Source: Blastopirellula marina (lineage in GTDB: Bacteria > Planctomycetota > Planctomycetia > Pirellulales > Pirellulaceae). From it: DNA of 64,000 nucleotides. Every line of letters begins with the position of its first letter. The first letter of the stretch is position 1. The stretch covers positions 248,001 through 312,000 of the forward strand of contig NZ_PUIA01000035.1 in the NCBI RefSeq assembly GCF_002967715.1. Direction: 5' to 3'. The position numbers and the translations under genes were made by a program. The notes beneath the pieces were generated by a model. The model saw only the letters and a list, made by a program, of their open reading frames with translations, did no database searches and was not told where the DNA came from. Shown here piece after piece: positions 35,370 to 44,503 of the stretch.

Positions 35370-36704
35370 ATGGAAAGCGATTTCCTCAATAGTCTGGACG
35401 ACGACATTCGCTTCGTCCGCGTTCTTTGGACCGACAACGCCAATATCATTCGCGGCAAAGCGATCCATCGGCGTGCTCTGGATCACTACCTCGACAACGG
35501 CATCGGCATCACGGCTGCCTCGCAGGCCATGCCGGCGATGTACGACGCTGTTATCCCCGAGACTGGCCTGGGGCCGATCGGCGAGATTCGGCTTATCCCT
35601 GACTTCGAAACGCTGACACCTCTTCCTTACGCGCCGGGTCATGCTCGCGTGATGGGAGATATGGTGCTCGATGGCGAGCCATGGCCTTTGTGTCCGCGCG
35701 GCTTCCTGAGGCGGATTGCCGACGATGCCGCACTATACGGTTTCGAGGTCATGGCTGGTTTCGAGAACGAATTCTTCCTGCTGCAAACAACGCCTGACGG
35801 ACGTATCGCGCCGGCCGACGACACCGTCTTCGCGACCACGCTTTCGATGGACCTGGCACGCCCTGTCATCGATGACATCGTCGAAGCGCTGATCGATCAG
35901 AGCGTCCCCATCGAGTTGTACTATCCCGAGTCAGGCCCCGGTCAGCACGAACTTTCCGCGGCCTGCACGACGCTCACGCAAGCAGCCGATTGGCAAGTTG
36001 TCTTCCGCGAAACGGTTCACGCGGTCGCCGCTCGGCATGGTCTCAAAGCCAGCTTCCTGCCGAAGGTCTACGCCGACAAAGCTGGCTGCGGTTGCCATCT
36101 GCACCTGAGTCTGTGGAAGGATGGTGAGAACATCTTCCCCGATCCAAGCGGTCCTGGCGAACTATCGGAAACAGCTCTCTCGTTTCTGGCAGGCGTGCTC
36201 GAACACCTGCCGGCCCTGGCCGCGGTTGTCGCTCCGAGCCCAAATTCGTATCGCCGATTGCAGCCTCATTACTGGAGCGGGGCGTATCGCTGTTGGGGAC
36301 TCGATAACCGCGAGGCCGCCATCCGCGTTCCGAGCAGTCCCACGGGTAGCGGATCACTTCACTTCGAACTGAAAACTGTCGACGCTACAGCCAACCCGTA
36401 CCTGGCTGCCGGTTGCGTCGTTGCCGCAGGGCTCGATGGGATCCGGCGAAGATTGAAACCACCATCGCCGGTGCAGGTCGATCCTGGCTCCCTATCCGAC
36501 GCCGAGAGGGCCCAACGCAAGATCGATGCGTTGCCGTCAAATCTCGGCGAGGCGATTCAGTGTCTGGCGGAAAACAAAGTGCTGACCGAAGCACTTGGTC
36601 CCGGCCTGGCCCAGGCATTCCTCGCCGTGCGCCAGGCCGAGTGGCACGCCATGAAGGACTACCAACTCGACGACGAAGTCCGCCTGCTATTGGAGCGATA
36701 CTGA
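35370..36704 (+). CDS. glutamine synthetase family protein (FluG/GlnT-like)
   Basis: A 444-residue glutamine-synthetase-fold enzyme that should join an amine to glutamate gamma-carboxylate using ATP. The N-terminal beta-grasp domain contains FVRVLWTDNANIIRGKAIHR. The catalytic domain has GFENEFFLL (metal-ligand Glu), YYPESGPGQHELSAACTTL, FLPKVYADKAGCGCHLHLSL (active-site His), NSYRRLQPHYWSGAYRCWG and HFELKTVDATANPYLAAG. The chain is shorter and more divergent than the housekeeping enzyme, closest to FluG and gamma-glutamylamide synthetase types. The ATG at 35370 follows GAGGTG. Its stop overlaps the start of the amidohydrolase gene. Confidence 0.85.
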   Translation: MESDFLNSLDDDIRFVRVLWTDNANIIRGKAIHRRALDHYLDNGIGITAASQAMPAMYDAVIPETGLGPIGEIRLIPDFETLTPLPYAPGHARVMGDMVLDGEPWPLCPRGFLRRIADDAALYGFEVMAGFENEFFLLQTTPDGRIAPADDTVFATTLSMDLARPVIDDIVEALIDQSVPIELYYPESGPGQHELSAACTTLTQAADWQVVFRETVHAVAARHGLKASFLPKVYADKAGCGCHLHLSLWKDGENIFPDPSGPGELSETALSFLAGVLEHLPALAAVVAPSPNSYRRLQPHYWSGAYRCWGLDNREAAIRVPSSPTGSGSLHFELKTVDATANPYLAAGCVVAAGLDGIRRRLKPPSPVQVDPGSLSDAERAQRKIDALPSNLGEAIQCLAENKVLTEALGPGLAQAFLAVRQAEWHAMKDYQLDDEVRLLLERY

Positions 36705-37828
36705 TGGACCTGTCGGCGATACCGCTTCTCGATCAGCACGCCCATAATCTCCTGAAGCCCGAGGCAGCCGATCGGAAGCCGTTTCGAGCCGCGTTCACCG
36801 AAGGTTACCATTCCGACATCATTGCCCACCACGCCCAGCATACGTTCTTCTTCCGCCGCAGTCTCCGCGAGATAGGCCAGTTGCTGGCCTGCGAACCGAC
36901 CGAACAGGCCATCTTAACGCGTCGAAGTCAGCTGTCGCTCGAACAGTTGACCGCTCAATGCTTCACGGGCGCGAACATGGAAGGCATTTTGATCGACGAC
37001 GGGCTCTTGCCGGGTGACATCCTGCCGCTCGACTGGCATCAACAGTTCGTGCCGGTGCAGCGACTCCTTCGCATAGAAATGTTGGCGGAAGACCTCGTCA
37101 CGAAGGCAACGTCACTGGACAACTTTCTCGCCCAGTACCGGGCCGCTCTTGATCCGCCCCCTGCGGATGTGGTGGGGCTGAAGAGCATCATCGCTTATCG
37201 CACCGGCCTCGACGTGCAGCCCGTTTCCATCGATAACGCACGGGCAAAGTTCGCTGTCTGGCAAGCCGACGCCCAAAATGGTTGGCCGCGAATGGTCGAC
37301 AAGAAGCTGCTCGACTTCCTTCTGCTGCATGCCCTGGAACTCGCGGCCCACCATCAGTTGCCGGTGCAGTTTCACACCGGCTTCGGCGACCCCGATCTCG
37401 ACCTGCGTCTGGCCAACCCGCTGCATCTGCGTCCTTTGCTGGAGGACCACCGCTACCGCGGGGCATCGTTCGTGCTTTTGCATGCGTCCTACCCCTTCGC
37501 ACGCGAGGCCGGCTACCTGGCGTCGGTCTATCCGCACGTCTACTTAGACCTGAGCCTGGCCGTTCCCTACCTAAGCGTCTCCGGCATGCAGCGCACTGTG
37601 CGAGAACTACTAGAGCTCGCTCCGTTCACTAAACTGATGTACGCCTCGGACGCCCACCAAATTCCCGAGCTCTACTACCTGGCCGCGAAGTGGGGACGAA
37701 CTGTGCTCGGTAATGCCCTCGACGAAGCAGTCCGCGACACCGATCTGACAGCGGACGAAGCCGACGAAGTAGCCGAGGCTGTGCTGCACGGTAACGCTCG
37801 TAGGTTGTATCGGCTGAATACCGTTTGA
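36704..37828 (+). CDS. amidohydrolase family protein (FluG N-terminal-like)
   Basis: A 374-residue TIM-barrel amidohydrolase. The first metal motif is in PLLDQHAHNLLKP, a later His in LPVQFHTGFGDPDLDLRLAN, another in SFVLLHASYPFAREAGYLAS, and the Asp in LMYASDAHQIPELYYLAAK. The start ATG 36704 overlaps the stop of the glutamine-synthetase-like gene (TGATG), so translation is probably coupled. Fungal FluG is a fusion of these same two modules in the opposite order. The pair likely makes and cleaves a gamma-glutamyl or related amide; the exact substrate is unknown. Confidence 0.85.
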   Translation: MDLSAIPLLDQHAHNLLKPEAADRKPFRAAFTEGYHSDIIAHHAQHTFFFRRSLREIGQLLACEPTEQAILTRRSQLSLEQLTAQCFTGANMEGILIDDGLLPGDILPLDWHQQFVPVQRLLRIEMLAEDLVTKATSLDNFLAQYRAALDPPPADVVGLKSIIAYRTGLDVQPVSIDNARAKFAVWQADAQNGWPRMVDKKLLDFLLLHALELAAHHQLPVQFHTGFGDPDLDLRLANPLHLRPLLEDHRYRGASFVLLHASYPFAREAGYLASVYPHVYLDLSLAVPYLSVSGMQRTVRELLELAPFTKLMYASDAHQIPELYYLAAKWGRTVLGNALDEAVRDTDLTADEADEVAEAVLHGNARRLYRLNTV

Positions 37829-37933
37829 TGACGTCTGATTTTATACCAAACTTTTAATGTGGGTCGTTCGTCTTAATTGCATATCTCCCTTCGAATCTAA
37901 ACGTATACCCTAAAACCCAATGGGATAGGCTCG

Positions 37934-38956
37934 ATGTGCAAGGACTCCTCAGCAACCCCGGATATCAAAACAAAAAGAGCCTCTTTGCCGTATCGAGCGT
38001 TGGCATGCCTCGTAACTATCTGCCTTTGCGGCTGCCCCCTGGGGACTCCGCGTGACCACAGCCGCCCATCGGGGCATCGTGGGACGACAATTGCCGTGTC
38101 TCCAGCAGATGACGAAATCGTGTTCAATGCAATGGGCAAAGGGGGACGCGACCTATACCTTTTCAACTTGACCACGAAGAAAGCCAGACGAATTGCCTCA
38201 ACGCCAGATTACGAGACAGCACCAAGTTTTTCTCCCGATGGTCAATCAATCGTCTATTCGTCTGGTGTTTCTGGTGACCGCGCGGACCATATCTTCACGA
38301 TTCGGCGCGATGGTACCGCAATAACTCAGCTTACCTATGAAGATGCCAATGATACTTCGCCGCGATTCTCGCCAGATGGAAGTACCATTACCTTCGCGCG
38401 CGATAAGACTTACCAGTGGGGCGGTCTGGCTGCAAACTGGGAGCAGGGGGGCGTTATTTGTTTGATCGATGCCACTGGAAACAATTTACGCCAACTCACC
38501 TCGGACGATATATTTGCGTTCGAACCATTCTTCAGCAACGATGGCTTGCACATTGTCTTCTCGACCCCCAACGGCAGAATGACAATTCCTGTCGATGGTT
38601 CGTCGGCACCTCAAGCAATTCCTGGCCCGTCGGGAGCAGTTCCATCTCCCGATGGCAAGTTCATTGCCTATTCAAAAGGAAAGTTTGAGCCTGACTTGAG
38701 GATCTGTATCACCGACCCCAACGAGGCGGCAGAACGCGAACTCACACCAAACATCGGAGGCTGTTATCACCCTGTATTCACACATGCAGGCGACCGAATA
38801 CTTTTCCAGCGTTCGGAGTGGCCCAATGGTCTCACAGGCGGCAACGTGAAGTTCAGCGTGTGGCAGATCGATCTCGATACCGGCGTCACACAAATACTTG
38901 CTGATCGCAGCTTGATCGATTCCCCTCTGACTTGGAAGCCCCAACCAAAGCCATAA
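37934..38956 (+). CDS. TolB-like beta-propeller lipoprotein
   Basis: A 340-residue protein with a lipoprotein signal: positively charged start (MCKDSSATPDIKTKRASLPY), hydrophobic stretch and the lipobox-like CLCGC near residue 33. The rest is a propeller of PD40/TolB-like blades: ETAPSFSPDGQSIVYSSG, DTSPRFSPDGSTITFARD, AFEPFFSNDGLHIVFSTP, GAVPSPDGKFIAYSKG and CYHPVFTHAGDRILFQRS. Probably attached in the envelope as a binding scaffold; the partner is unknown. Confidence 0.8.
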   Translation: MCKDSSATPDIKTKRASLPYRALACLVTICLCGCPLGTPRDHSRPSGHRGTTIAVSPADDEIVFNAMGKGGRDLYLFNLTTKKARRIASTPDYETAPSFSPDGQSIVYSSGVSGDRADHIFTIRRDGTAITQLTYEDANDTSPRFSPDGSTITFARDKTYQWGGLAANWEQGGVICLIDATGNNLRQLTSDDIFAFEPFFSNDGLHIVFSTPNGRMTIPVDGSSAPQAIPGPSGAVPSPDGKFIAYSKGKFEPDLRICITDPNEAAERELTPNIGGCYHPVFTHAGDRILFQRSEWPNGLTGGNVKFSVWQIDLDTGVTQILADRSLIDSPLTWKPQPKP

Positions 38957-39060
38957 CCCATCTGTGATCCGAGAACTGCATCTCACGACACGAACCGGCG
39001 GTACGTCGAGCGTCTGTGCAGCAAACGAACAACACATTTCTTCTAAAGAGTGGCAGGTCC

Positions 39061-41259
39061 CTACTCAACCCACCCCAAAACATTCCGCAGCACCGACCAG
39101 CGTGGCTTTTGCGGTCGCTTCTCTTCTCCCAGGATCCAATAGTCGTATAGCAACTTATAGGTTCCGTCGGCTCGCTTCAGTCGCAACCAGCTTTCCAGAA
39201 CCTGGTTGAATTCCGCGTCGTTGCCAGTCAGGTAATATAGTGGGACACGGTTGCGGCCATTCAGCGGGTTGGCCACCGCAAAGTGAGGATACAGCAGGGT
39301 CCAGGCCGATCCAGATTCGGCACTAAGGATCAGCCCATCCACCTCTCGATACCGGCCAGCGAAGTATTCGTCGACCGTTTCGATTTCCACCACCTCGAAG
39401 TTCTCTGGAAAGTCCTTTTTGGCTAAAGACGCGAAGTAGCTATTCTTGACGGCTGCCAGTTTCACGTGTGGAATCTTCAACATCTCATCGAGCTGGCGGA
39501 ACTTGTACTCGTTGTAATCCGGCACAACCAAGGCCATTGTCACCTCCATGTACGGATCACTTGAAGGAAATGAGATCGCTCTGTCGACGTTGCCTTCCAC
39601 CGCCGACATCACCACGTCGAAGTGGTCTTCCTGCAGTTGCTGCACCAGTTTGTTTCGGTCGATCGGTACAAACTCGAGATCGACACCCAAATCGTTGGCC
39701 AGGATATAGGCCATCTGAATGTCAAACCCGATCAATTGTCGCTGGCCGTTGTAGTAAGCAAACGGCATCCGATCGGCACTGAAACCGACACGCAACACGC
39801 CACTCTCTTGAATGCGCTGGATGCGAGTTTCGCCTGGCTTGATCGGTTGCGGATTGGGAGCCGATTGTTCCAGAATCTTATGCTTTGACATCGTAAAACC
39901 ATGGCCACGGCGAATGGGAACCATCGTCCGCTCAGTGAGCAGGGCTTCACGTGAATAGTGGTCCTGGAATTCCGCGATCAAGTAGCCTCGTGTCGCCAGC
40001 GAGGTCGCCAGCAGCAACAGAAACGAGCCGATGAATCTGCCGACGATCTTCGTCGGTTGAAAACGAATCGTCCCGTTCAGTACGCAAAAGGTAAGCAGAG
40101 TGAACGAAATCAGGTGCATCGACTTCATCAGGTCGCCGAAACGCGCCGCGACAACCCCTGAGATCAAGTACAAATTAAACAGGTCACTCGGCAACTCGGC
40201 CATGTTCAAGAGTAACGGAATTGTAATCACTGGTTTGCCAAATGCCCCCAAAAACCCAACACCCATCAGCGGAGGGTACTTATCAAGGGCAATCACGGTG
40301 CCAGAAAACCAGGCAGCGAACGGAATAAATACTAGCGCCACGATTCGACCGATATCAGGCATCGGGTACGCCAGCGGAACAAGCGACTCCGGCTTGTTCC
40401 CATGCAGACTATCCCCCAGGCTGTTACCTTGCTGCAGCCGTTTCACGCTTTCGACAATCATCGGCAAGACAACAAACGAATTGCCGATCACGAACGCCGT
40501 AATCAGCGGATCGCGCGAGGCTCGTAGAATATCCCAGTAGCGTAGCGGCGTCACCGCTGAAACAAATGCAGGCATGACGACCAGCGAGAGAATAATCGCT
40601 GGCAAGCAGTACGCCAGCAAGTAGCCTTGCAGCAAACTCAACTGCCCCAATTCAATCGTGCCGGCCGTATTGGTGGCAATGGCAAACAGCCCAATCGGCG
40701 TCAGTTGGACGACCATCTTGTTGACCTTCGCCAACGCCTCGATCAACACGGATAGCGGCTCTAACAGTTTCTCTTTGCCCGGCATACGCATCAGGGCAAA
40801 GCCAAGCCCGATCGCAAAGACGACCACCGCCGGCACCGCGTTCTCGGCCAGCGACTCGAAAGGGTTCGACGGAATGAATAGTCTCTTCCAGTCGTAAGCC
40901 GGGGGAGGATCGGTGAAGCGACTGCTATAAAACGAACCGGTATCCCACTGCGGAAACGCCATCGCGCTAACGGCCAGCGAAACCAGGCCAATCGCCCACA
41001 ATACCAGCAACACCAACAAACTGATACGCAACAGCCGAATACCCGTTTCTCGCGTCAGCTGCCCGATATTAGTGACCAGCGAAACCAACACGTACGGCAA
41101 AACGGCCATTTGCAACAAGCCGACGTACAGATCACTAACCCAATTGATGTACTGGGCATATTCTCCCAAAAACAGCCCGCATCCGACCCCCAAGATCAAG
41201 GAAATCACAACCCAGGTCGAGAAGCTGGGGTGTCTCTTACGAGGGGTAGAAGTTGCCAT
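39061..41259 (-). CDS. dicarboxylate/amino acid:cation symporter fused to a solute-binding domain
   Basis: A 732-residue two-domain protein. Residues 1-430 are an SDF/DAACS symporter: several membrane segments from WVVISLILGVGCGLFLGEY, plus family motifs MRMPGKEKLLEP, LTPIGLFAIATNTAGTIELG and FVIGNSFVVLPMIVES. Residues about 465-732 are a periplasmic-binding-protein family 3 domain: QRIQESGVLRVGFSADRMPF, IGFDIQMAYILANDLGVDLE and DVVMSAVEGNVDRAISF. In most bacteria these are separate proteins of different transporter classes. The fusion suggests the binding domain feeds or gates the symporter. The start is ATG 41259. Confidence 0.88.
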   Translation of the reverse strand: MATSTPRKRHPSFSTWVVISLILGVGCGLFLGEYAQYINWVSDLYVGLLQMAVLPYVLVSLVTNIGQLTRETGIRLLRISLLVLLVLWAIGLVSLAVSAMAFPQWDTGSFYSSRFTDPPPAYDWKRLFIPSNPFESLAENAVPAVVVFAIGLGFALMRMPGKEKLLEPLSVLIEALAKVNKMVVQLTPIGLFAIATNTAGTIELGQLSLLQGYLLAYCLPAIILSLVVMPAFVSAVTPLRYWDILRASRDPLITAFVIGNSFVVLPMIVESVKRLQQGNSLGDSLHGNKPESLVPLAYPMPDIGRIVALVFIPFAAWFSGTVIALDKYPPLMGVGFLGAFGKPVITIPLLLNMAELPSDLFNLYLISGVVAARFGDLMKSMHLISFTLLTFCVLNGTIRFQPTKIVGRFIGSFLLLLATSLATRGYLIAEFQDHYSREALLTERTMVPIRRGHGFTMSKHKILEQSAPNPQPIKPGETRIQRIQESGVLRVGFSADRMPFAYYNGQRQLIGFDIQMAYILANDLGVDLEFVPIDRNKLVQQLQEDHFDVVMSAVEGNVDRAISFPSSDPYMEVTMALVVPDYNEYKFRQLDEMLKIPHVKLAAVKNSYFASLAKKDFPENFEVVEIETVDEYFAGRYREVDGLILSAESGSAWTLLYPHFAVANPLNGRNRVPLYYLTGNDAEFNQVLESWLRLKRADGTYKLLYDYWILGEEKRPQKPRWSVLRNVLGWVE

Positions 41260-41403
41260 CGACGTGGGGCCAGACTAGTAGAAACACGGTGTCGGTTCAG
41301 GGGTTTCCTTCAAAAGTAGTCCATGTATCCACCGATTTCAATTAGACGCCTCGTCGAGCCAGGGATCCTGGGGGCCAATAGAATCACCAAAAGACCGGGT
41401 GCA

Positions 41404-41425
41404 ATGCCCAAGTCTGCTTGGGCGT
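41404..41425. repeat. short hairpin repeat (GCCCAAG type)
   Basis: GCCCAAG-TCTG-CTTGGGC, a near copy of the hairpin at 9744-9767. It lies between the transporter start and the 3' end of the sigma-54 activator gene, so it could also end the activator's transcript, though no T-run accompanies it. Confidence 0.45.
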
Positions 41426-41451
41426 GCAAGAGTAGGAACCACGTGTCGCTA

Positions 41452-42819
41452 CTACGATTCATCCCCCAAGTACTTCGCGTAATAATACCGAAACTGATGA
41501 TAACTCAGCCCCAGTTGTCGGGCAGCAGCGGCTTGGTTTTCGCCGCACTGGGTCATCGCTTCGCTAATCATCAAGCGGCAGAAGTTATCTAGCCGCTCTT
41601 TGAAGCCAGACCCAGCGACATCTTGCGGGTCGTTGGCCAGCATGCCAATATCTTCCGGCGTGATCTCGTCGGTCGTGTCGCGGTAAGCGGCCCGCTCGAT
41701 GATGTTCTTCAGCTCGCGGACGTTACCAGGAAAACGATACCGCCGCAAAACGTTGATCGCCGACCGGGATAGCTGCTTGCCGGCGAAGCGGGGTATCTCT
41801 TGGGCGAACTGATCGAGGAAGTGCTGCGCCAGGACTTCGATATCCCCTTCGCGGTCTCGCAACGTCGGAACTTCGATTACCTCGAACGCCAGACGGTCGT
41901 ACAGGTCGCTCAGAAACTCCCCTTCGCGAATCCGCTGACGCAGGTCAACGTTCGTCGCGGCAATGATGCGGGCCGATGTTCGCAGTTCGGTATGTCCGCC
42001 GACACGGTTATACGTGCCATACTCGACTACCCGCAGAATCTTCCGCTGAAACGGCAGCGACATGTGGCCGATCTCGTCGAGAAACAGCGTCCCGCCATGG
42101 GCCAGGCCAAACTTGCCGTCGCGTGTTTCGTCGGCCCCGGTAAATGCTCCCTTTTCGTGGCCGAACAATTCGCTCTCGAGCAGCGCCGTCGTGAACGCCG
42201 CGCAGTTGACCGTTACCATCGGTCGCGCGTGATCGTCTTGGGCATAATGAATCGCACGAGCTATGACCTCTTTGCCGGTGCCCCGTTCCCCGACAATCAG
42301 GACCGGCCGCGGTACGCGCGCTACCAAATGTACGCGATCGACAATCGCATTCATTTGCGGTGAGTTGCCGATGATCTGTCCGAGAAAGCGTAGATCCTTC
42401 TGCAACTGCGTGTTCTGGGCATCAAGCGACCGCGCTTCGCGGAGCACTTCCAGTAGGTAGCCCATTTTCCCTAATAGCGTCGCCACCCGTGCCGCCAGCT
42501 GCGGACCACGAACAAGAAAATCATTCGCTCCCATCGCAATCGCCGAAGCTGCCGTCTCGACGCTTCCTTGATCGGCCGCAATCACCACCAGTGCCGTCGA
42601 CGACAACTGACGCATGGCCCCAATCAGCTTGCTACTGGCATGCGGACCATGAATGACGAACAGACTGTCGTCGGCCTGGGCGCTGACCTCACGCAGCAGT
42701 TCCTTTTCTGATTGCACCACCCGCACCTCGCAGTCGGGCGCAGCCATTTGAAACGCCGAACGCAAATCGTCCAGTGCATCGGGGTTGGAACCGTAGATCG
42801 TTAGCCGTTTGAATTGCAT
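41452..42819 (-). CDS. PspF-like sigma-54 activator with pseudo-receiver domain
   Basis: A 455-residue enhancer-binding protein. Residues 1-125 fold like a response-regulator receiver, but the phospho-acceptor strand reads LFVIHGPH, with His where Asp is expected, so classical phosphorylation is unlikely. The AAA+ domain has Walker [13 protein letters not shown], the sigma-54-contacting loop GAFTGADE, Walker [12 protein letters not shown] and the R-finger region [13 protein letters not shown]. The C-terminus is a Fis-type helix-turn-helix ([20 protein letters not shown]). The segment [14 protein letters not shown] to [12 protein letters not shown] is close to PspF. It is divergent from the band-7 gene at 43006, whose promoter it probably activates. 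Confidence 0.9.
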   Translation of the reverse strand: MQFKRLTIYGSNPDALDDLRSAFQMAAPDCEVRVVQSEKELLREVSAQADDSLFVIHGPHASSKLIGAMRQLSSTALVVIAADQGSVETAASAIAMGANDFLVRGPQLAARVATLLGKMGYLLEVLREARSLDAQNTQLQKDLRFLGQIIGNSPQMNAIVDRVHLVARVPRPVLIVGERGTGKEVIARAIHYAQDDHARPMVTVNCAAFTTALLESELFGHEKGAFTGADETRDGKFGLAHGGTLFLDEIGHMSLPFQRKILRVVEYGTYNRVGGHTELRTSARIIAATNVDLRQRIREGEFLSDLYDRLAFEVIEVPTLRDREGDIEVLAQHFLDQFAQEIPRFAGKQLSRSAINVLRRYRFPGNVRELKNIIERAAYRDTTDEITPEDIGMLANDPQDVAGSGFKERLDNFCRLMISEAMTQCGENQAAAARQLGLSYHQFRYYYAKYLGDES

Positions 42820-42840
42820 GGCCCTATGCTACTTGTGAAC

Positions 42841-42876
42841 GTGAGACTTTTCACTAGATGTAGTGAAAAGTCTCAC
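42841..42876. promoter_or_regulatory. perfect palindrome, candidate enhancer/operator
   Basis: GTGAGACTTTTCACTA (42841-42856) and its exact complement (42861-42876) are separated by GATG. It lies 21 bases upstream of the activator's start and about 85 bases upstream of the candidate sigma-54 promoter of the divergent band-7 gene. That is the right distance for an upstream activating sequence and for autoregulation. A terminator is unlikely between two divergent starts. Confidence 0.65.
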
Positions 42877-42943
42877 ATAGCTGGACACTCCTATTTTCAC
42901 GTAACCCATTTTCATAACTTGACTTACACGATTCCCATGATTT

Positions 42944-42960
42944 TCGGCACGCCCCATGCA
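42944..42960 (+). promoter_or_regulatory. sigma-54 (-24/-12) promoter of the band-7 gene
   Basis: TCGGCACGCCCCATGCA fits TTGGCACGNNNNTTGCA at all but two defined positions, with the invariant GG (42946-42947) and GC (42958-42959) 12 bases apart. Transcription would begin near 42971, about 35 bases before the ATG at 43006. The adjacent divergent activator, the palindrome between them and rpoN elsewhere in the window support the assignment. Confidence 0.65.
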
Positions 42961-43005
42961 AAAGGGGACCCGGAACTACCCCCTAACCCCTTTTGGAGAG
43001 CCTCG

Positions 43006-44373
43006 ATGAAACGTGAGTTGACATGGAGTGAGTTGATGATGCGTCGCCTGATTATCCTGGCGTGCGTGGTGGGATTAGCCGTGGAGGCCGACCTGCTGGT
43101 CGAGCATTACCTCTGGCCGATCGCTGCCAACGAGATGGCCTTGCGGCAGATGGAATCGCCGGCCTGGTCGCATACGCTGCAAACGCTGACCGCGCTGCAC
43201 GCGTCCCTTCCGGTTTCCTTGACGGGCCTCGTTCTGCTGGCCGCGGCGGTCCTCGTAGGACCACTGCTGGTAACTCGTTGGACCGCGCCAGCCGATGCAC
43301 CGGCCAGCACCGCATCGCTGAAATCGAAGCATAGCCTGGTGGCGATGCTGGGTGTCGTCGTGCTGTTGGCTGCTTCGAGCGGATGCCGTCCGTTCGATAC
43401 GCCTGAGTTCGAAGAAATCGATACCTCGGAAACCGGCTTCCTCATTCCGCTGGAAGGAGCCACCGATCAGCAGGTCGCGTTCGAATCGGAACGTTACCTG
43501 GCCGAGCGCAAAGTCGCTGCCAAACGCGTGCAGGTACCTCATCGCTGGGTCCAGACCGGCCGCATGTATAGCATGGGTCAATGGATGGACACGGTGCGTC
43601 TGATCAAGGTCGATCGTTCGCCTGTCACACGTGAATGGACTGCCGATTCCTCTAGCGGTACCAAGACCGCCAACGAAGCGATCTGGATCGAAAGCAAGGA
43701 TTCAGTTGGTTTCTCGGTTGGATTTAACTGCACCGCGTTCATCGAAGAAGATGACACGGCTCGTTTTCTGTACATGTATCGCAGCCGTTCATTAGTCGAC
43801 ATGATGGACTCGGAAGTGCGAGCCCGCATTCAGTCGGTCGCAGCCGAAACGGCCGCCAAGTACGACCTCGACGAACTCCGTTCGCGCAAGCAGGAAATGG
43901 TCGACGACGTACGCCAGGACGTGATCGCGTTCTTCAAACAACGCGGTATCACCGTCACCACCATCGGCATGTTCGGCGGCTTCACCTATCAGACCCCCAA
44001 GATCCAGGAAGCGATCGACGAGACCTTCGTCGCGCAGCAGAAGAAGGTGATCAATATGGCCCTCTTCGATGCCCAACAGAAAGAGAACGAACGCATCGAA
44101 CTGGAAGCCGAAGGCCAGGCGAACATGGCCCGGACCATCGCCGAAGGTGAGGCCGACGCGATCATGAAGATCGCCGAAGCAACCCGCGAAGCCCAGTCCG
44201 ATCCACTGTTCGTGCAGCTCAAGCAGTTCGAGGTTGAACGCGAACGGATCGAGAAGTGGAACGGCGAGTACCCGAGCTATCTGCTGCAAATGGACTCCGG
44301 CAGCCAGTCGCCAAGCCTGATGCTACAGCTACCGGCCCAAACGGCCAGTGTGCTGGGTCCTCCGGTCAACTAA
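43006..44373 (+). CDS. SPFH/band-7 (prohibitin-like) membrane protein
   Basis: A 455-residue protein. ATG 43006 lies seven bases after GGAG. The N-terminus has three hydrophobic segments (LIILACVVGLAVEADLL; VSLTGLVLLAAAVLVGPLL; LVAMLGVVVLLAASSGC). An SPFH/band-7 domain follows (about residues 140-340: FSVGFNCTAFIEEDDTARFL, RSLVDMMDSEVRARIQSVA, FFKQRGITVTTIGMFGGFTY). The C-terminal coiled coil is Glu/Ala-rich (EAEGQANMARTIAEGEADA). SPFH proteins form ring-shaped membrane microdomains and often respond to envelope stress. The divergent PspF-like activator and sigma-54 promoter fit such a role. Confidence 0.85.
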   Translation: MKRELTWSELMMRRLIILACVVGLAVEADLLVEHYLWPIAANEMALRQMESPAWSHTLQTLTALHASLPVSLTGLVLLAAAVLVGPLLVTRWTAPADAPASTASLKSKHSLVAMLGVVVLLAASSGCRPFDTPEFEEIDTSETGFLIPLEGATDQQVAFESERYLAERKVAAKRVQVPHRWVQTGRMYSMGQWMDTVRLIKVDRSPVTREWTADSSSGTKTANEAIWIESKDSVGFSVGFNCTAFIEEDDTARFLYMYRSRSLVDMMDSEVRARIQSVAAETAAKYDLDELRSRKQEMVDDVRQDVIAFFKQRGITVTTIGMFGGFTYQTPKIQEAIDETFVAQQKKVINMALFDAQQKENERIELEAEGQANMARTIAEGEADAIMKIAEATREAQSDPLFVQLKQFEVERERIEKWNGEYPSYLLQMDSGSQSPSLMLQLPAQTASVLGPPVN

Positions 44374-44394
44374 CAAGCGATATAGGATCAGGGT

Positions 44395-44475
44395 AAGATC
44401 TCGCGGTGCACAACACAGTGCACATCCGTCAACCGAAAATCACGAGCGGCGTGACGATAGGTCACGCCGCTCGTG
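44395..44475 (-). pseudogene. orphan copy of the 3' end of the DUF1501 gene
   Basis: On the minus strand this reads as the last ~27 residues of the DUF1501 protein encoded at 46864-48282 (here ARDFRLTDVHCVVHREI; there GRDFRLTDVHGIVHREILA). No further coding is attached. The copy has diverged so that part of it forms a perfect 14-bp stem (CACGAGCGGCGTGA and its complement, 44441-44475). The stem lies between the convergent band-7 and propeller genes, where it might slow transcription; there is no T-run. Confidence 0.6.
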
Positions 44476-44503
44476 CTCAAAGCCTCGACCAGATCATGCG
44501 TTT

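Noticed and set aside
42841-42876. Reading the palindrome as a terminator
   Set aside because: It lies between divergent starts, so no transcript end is expected there, and neither arm is followed by a T-run.
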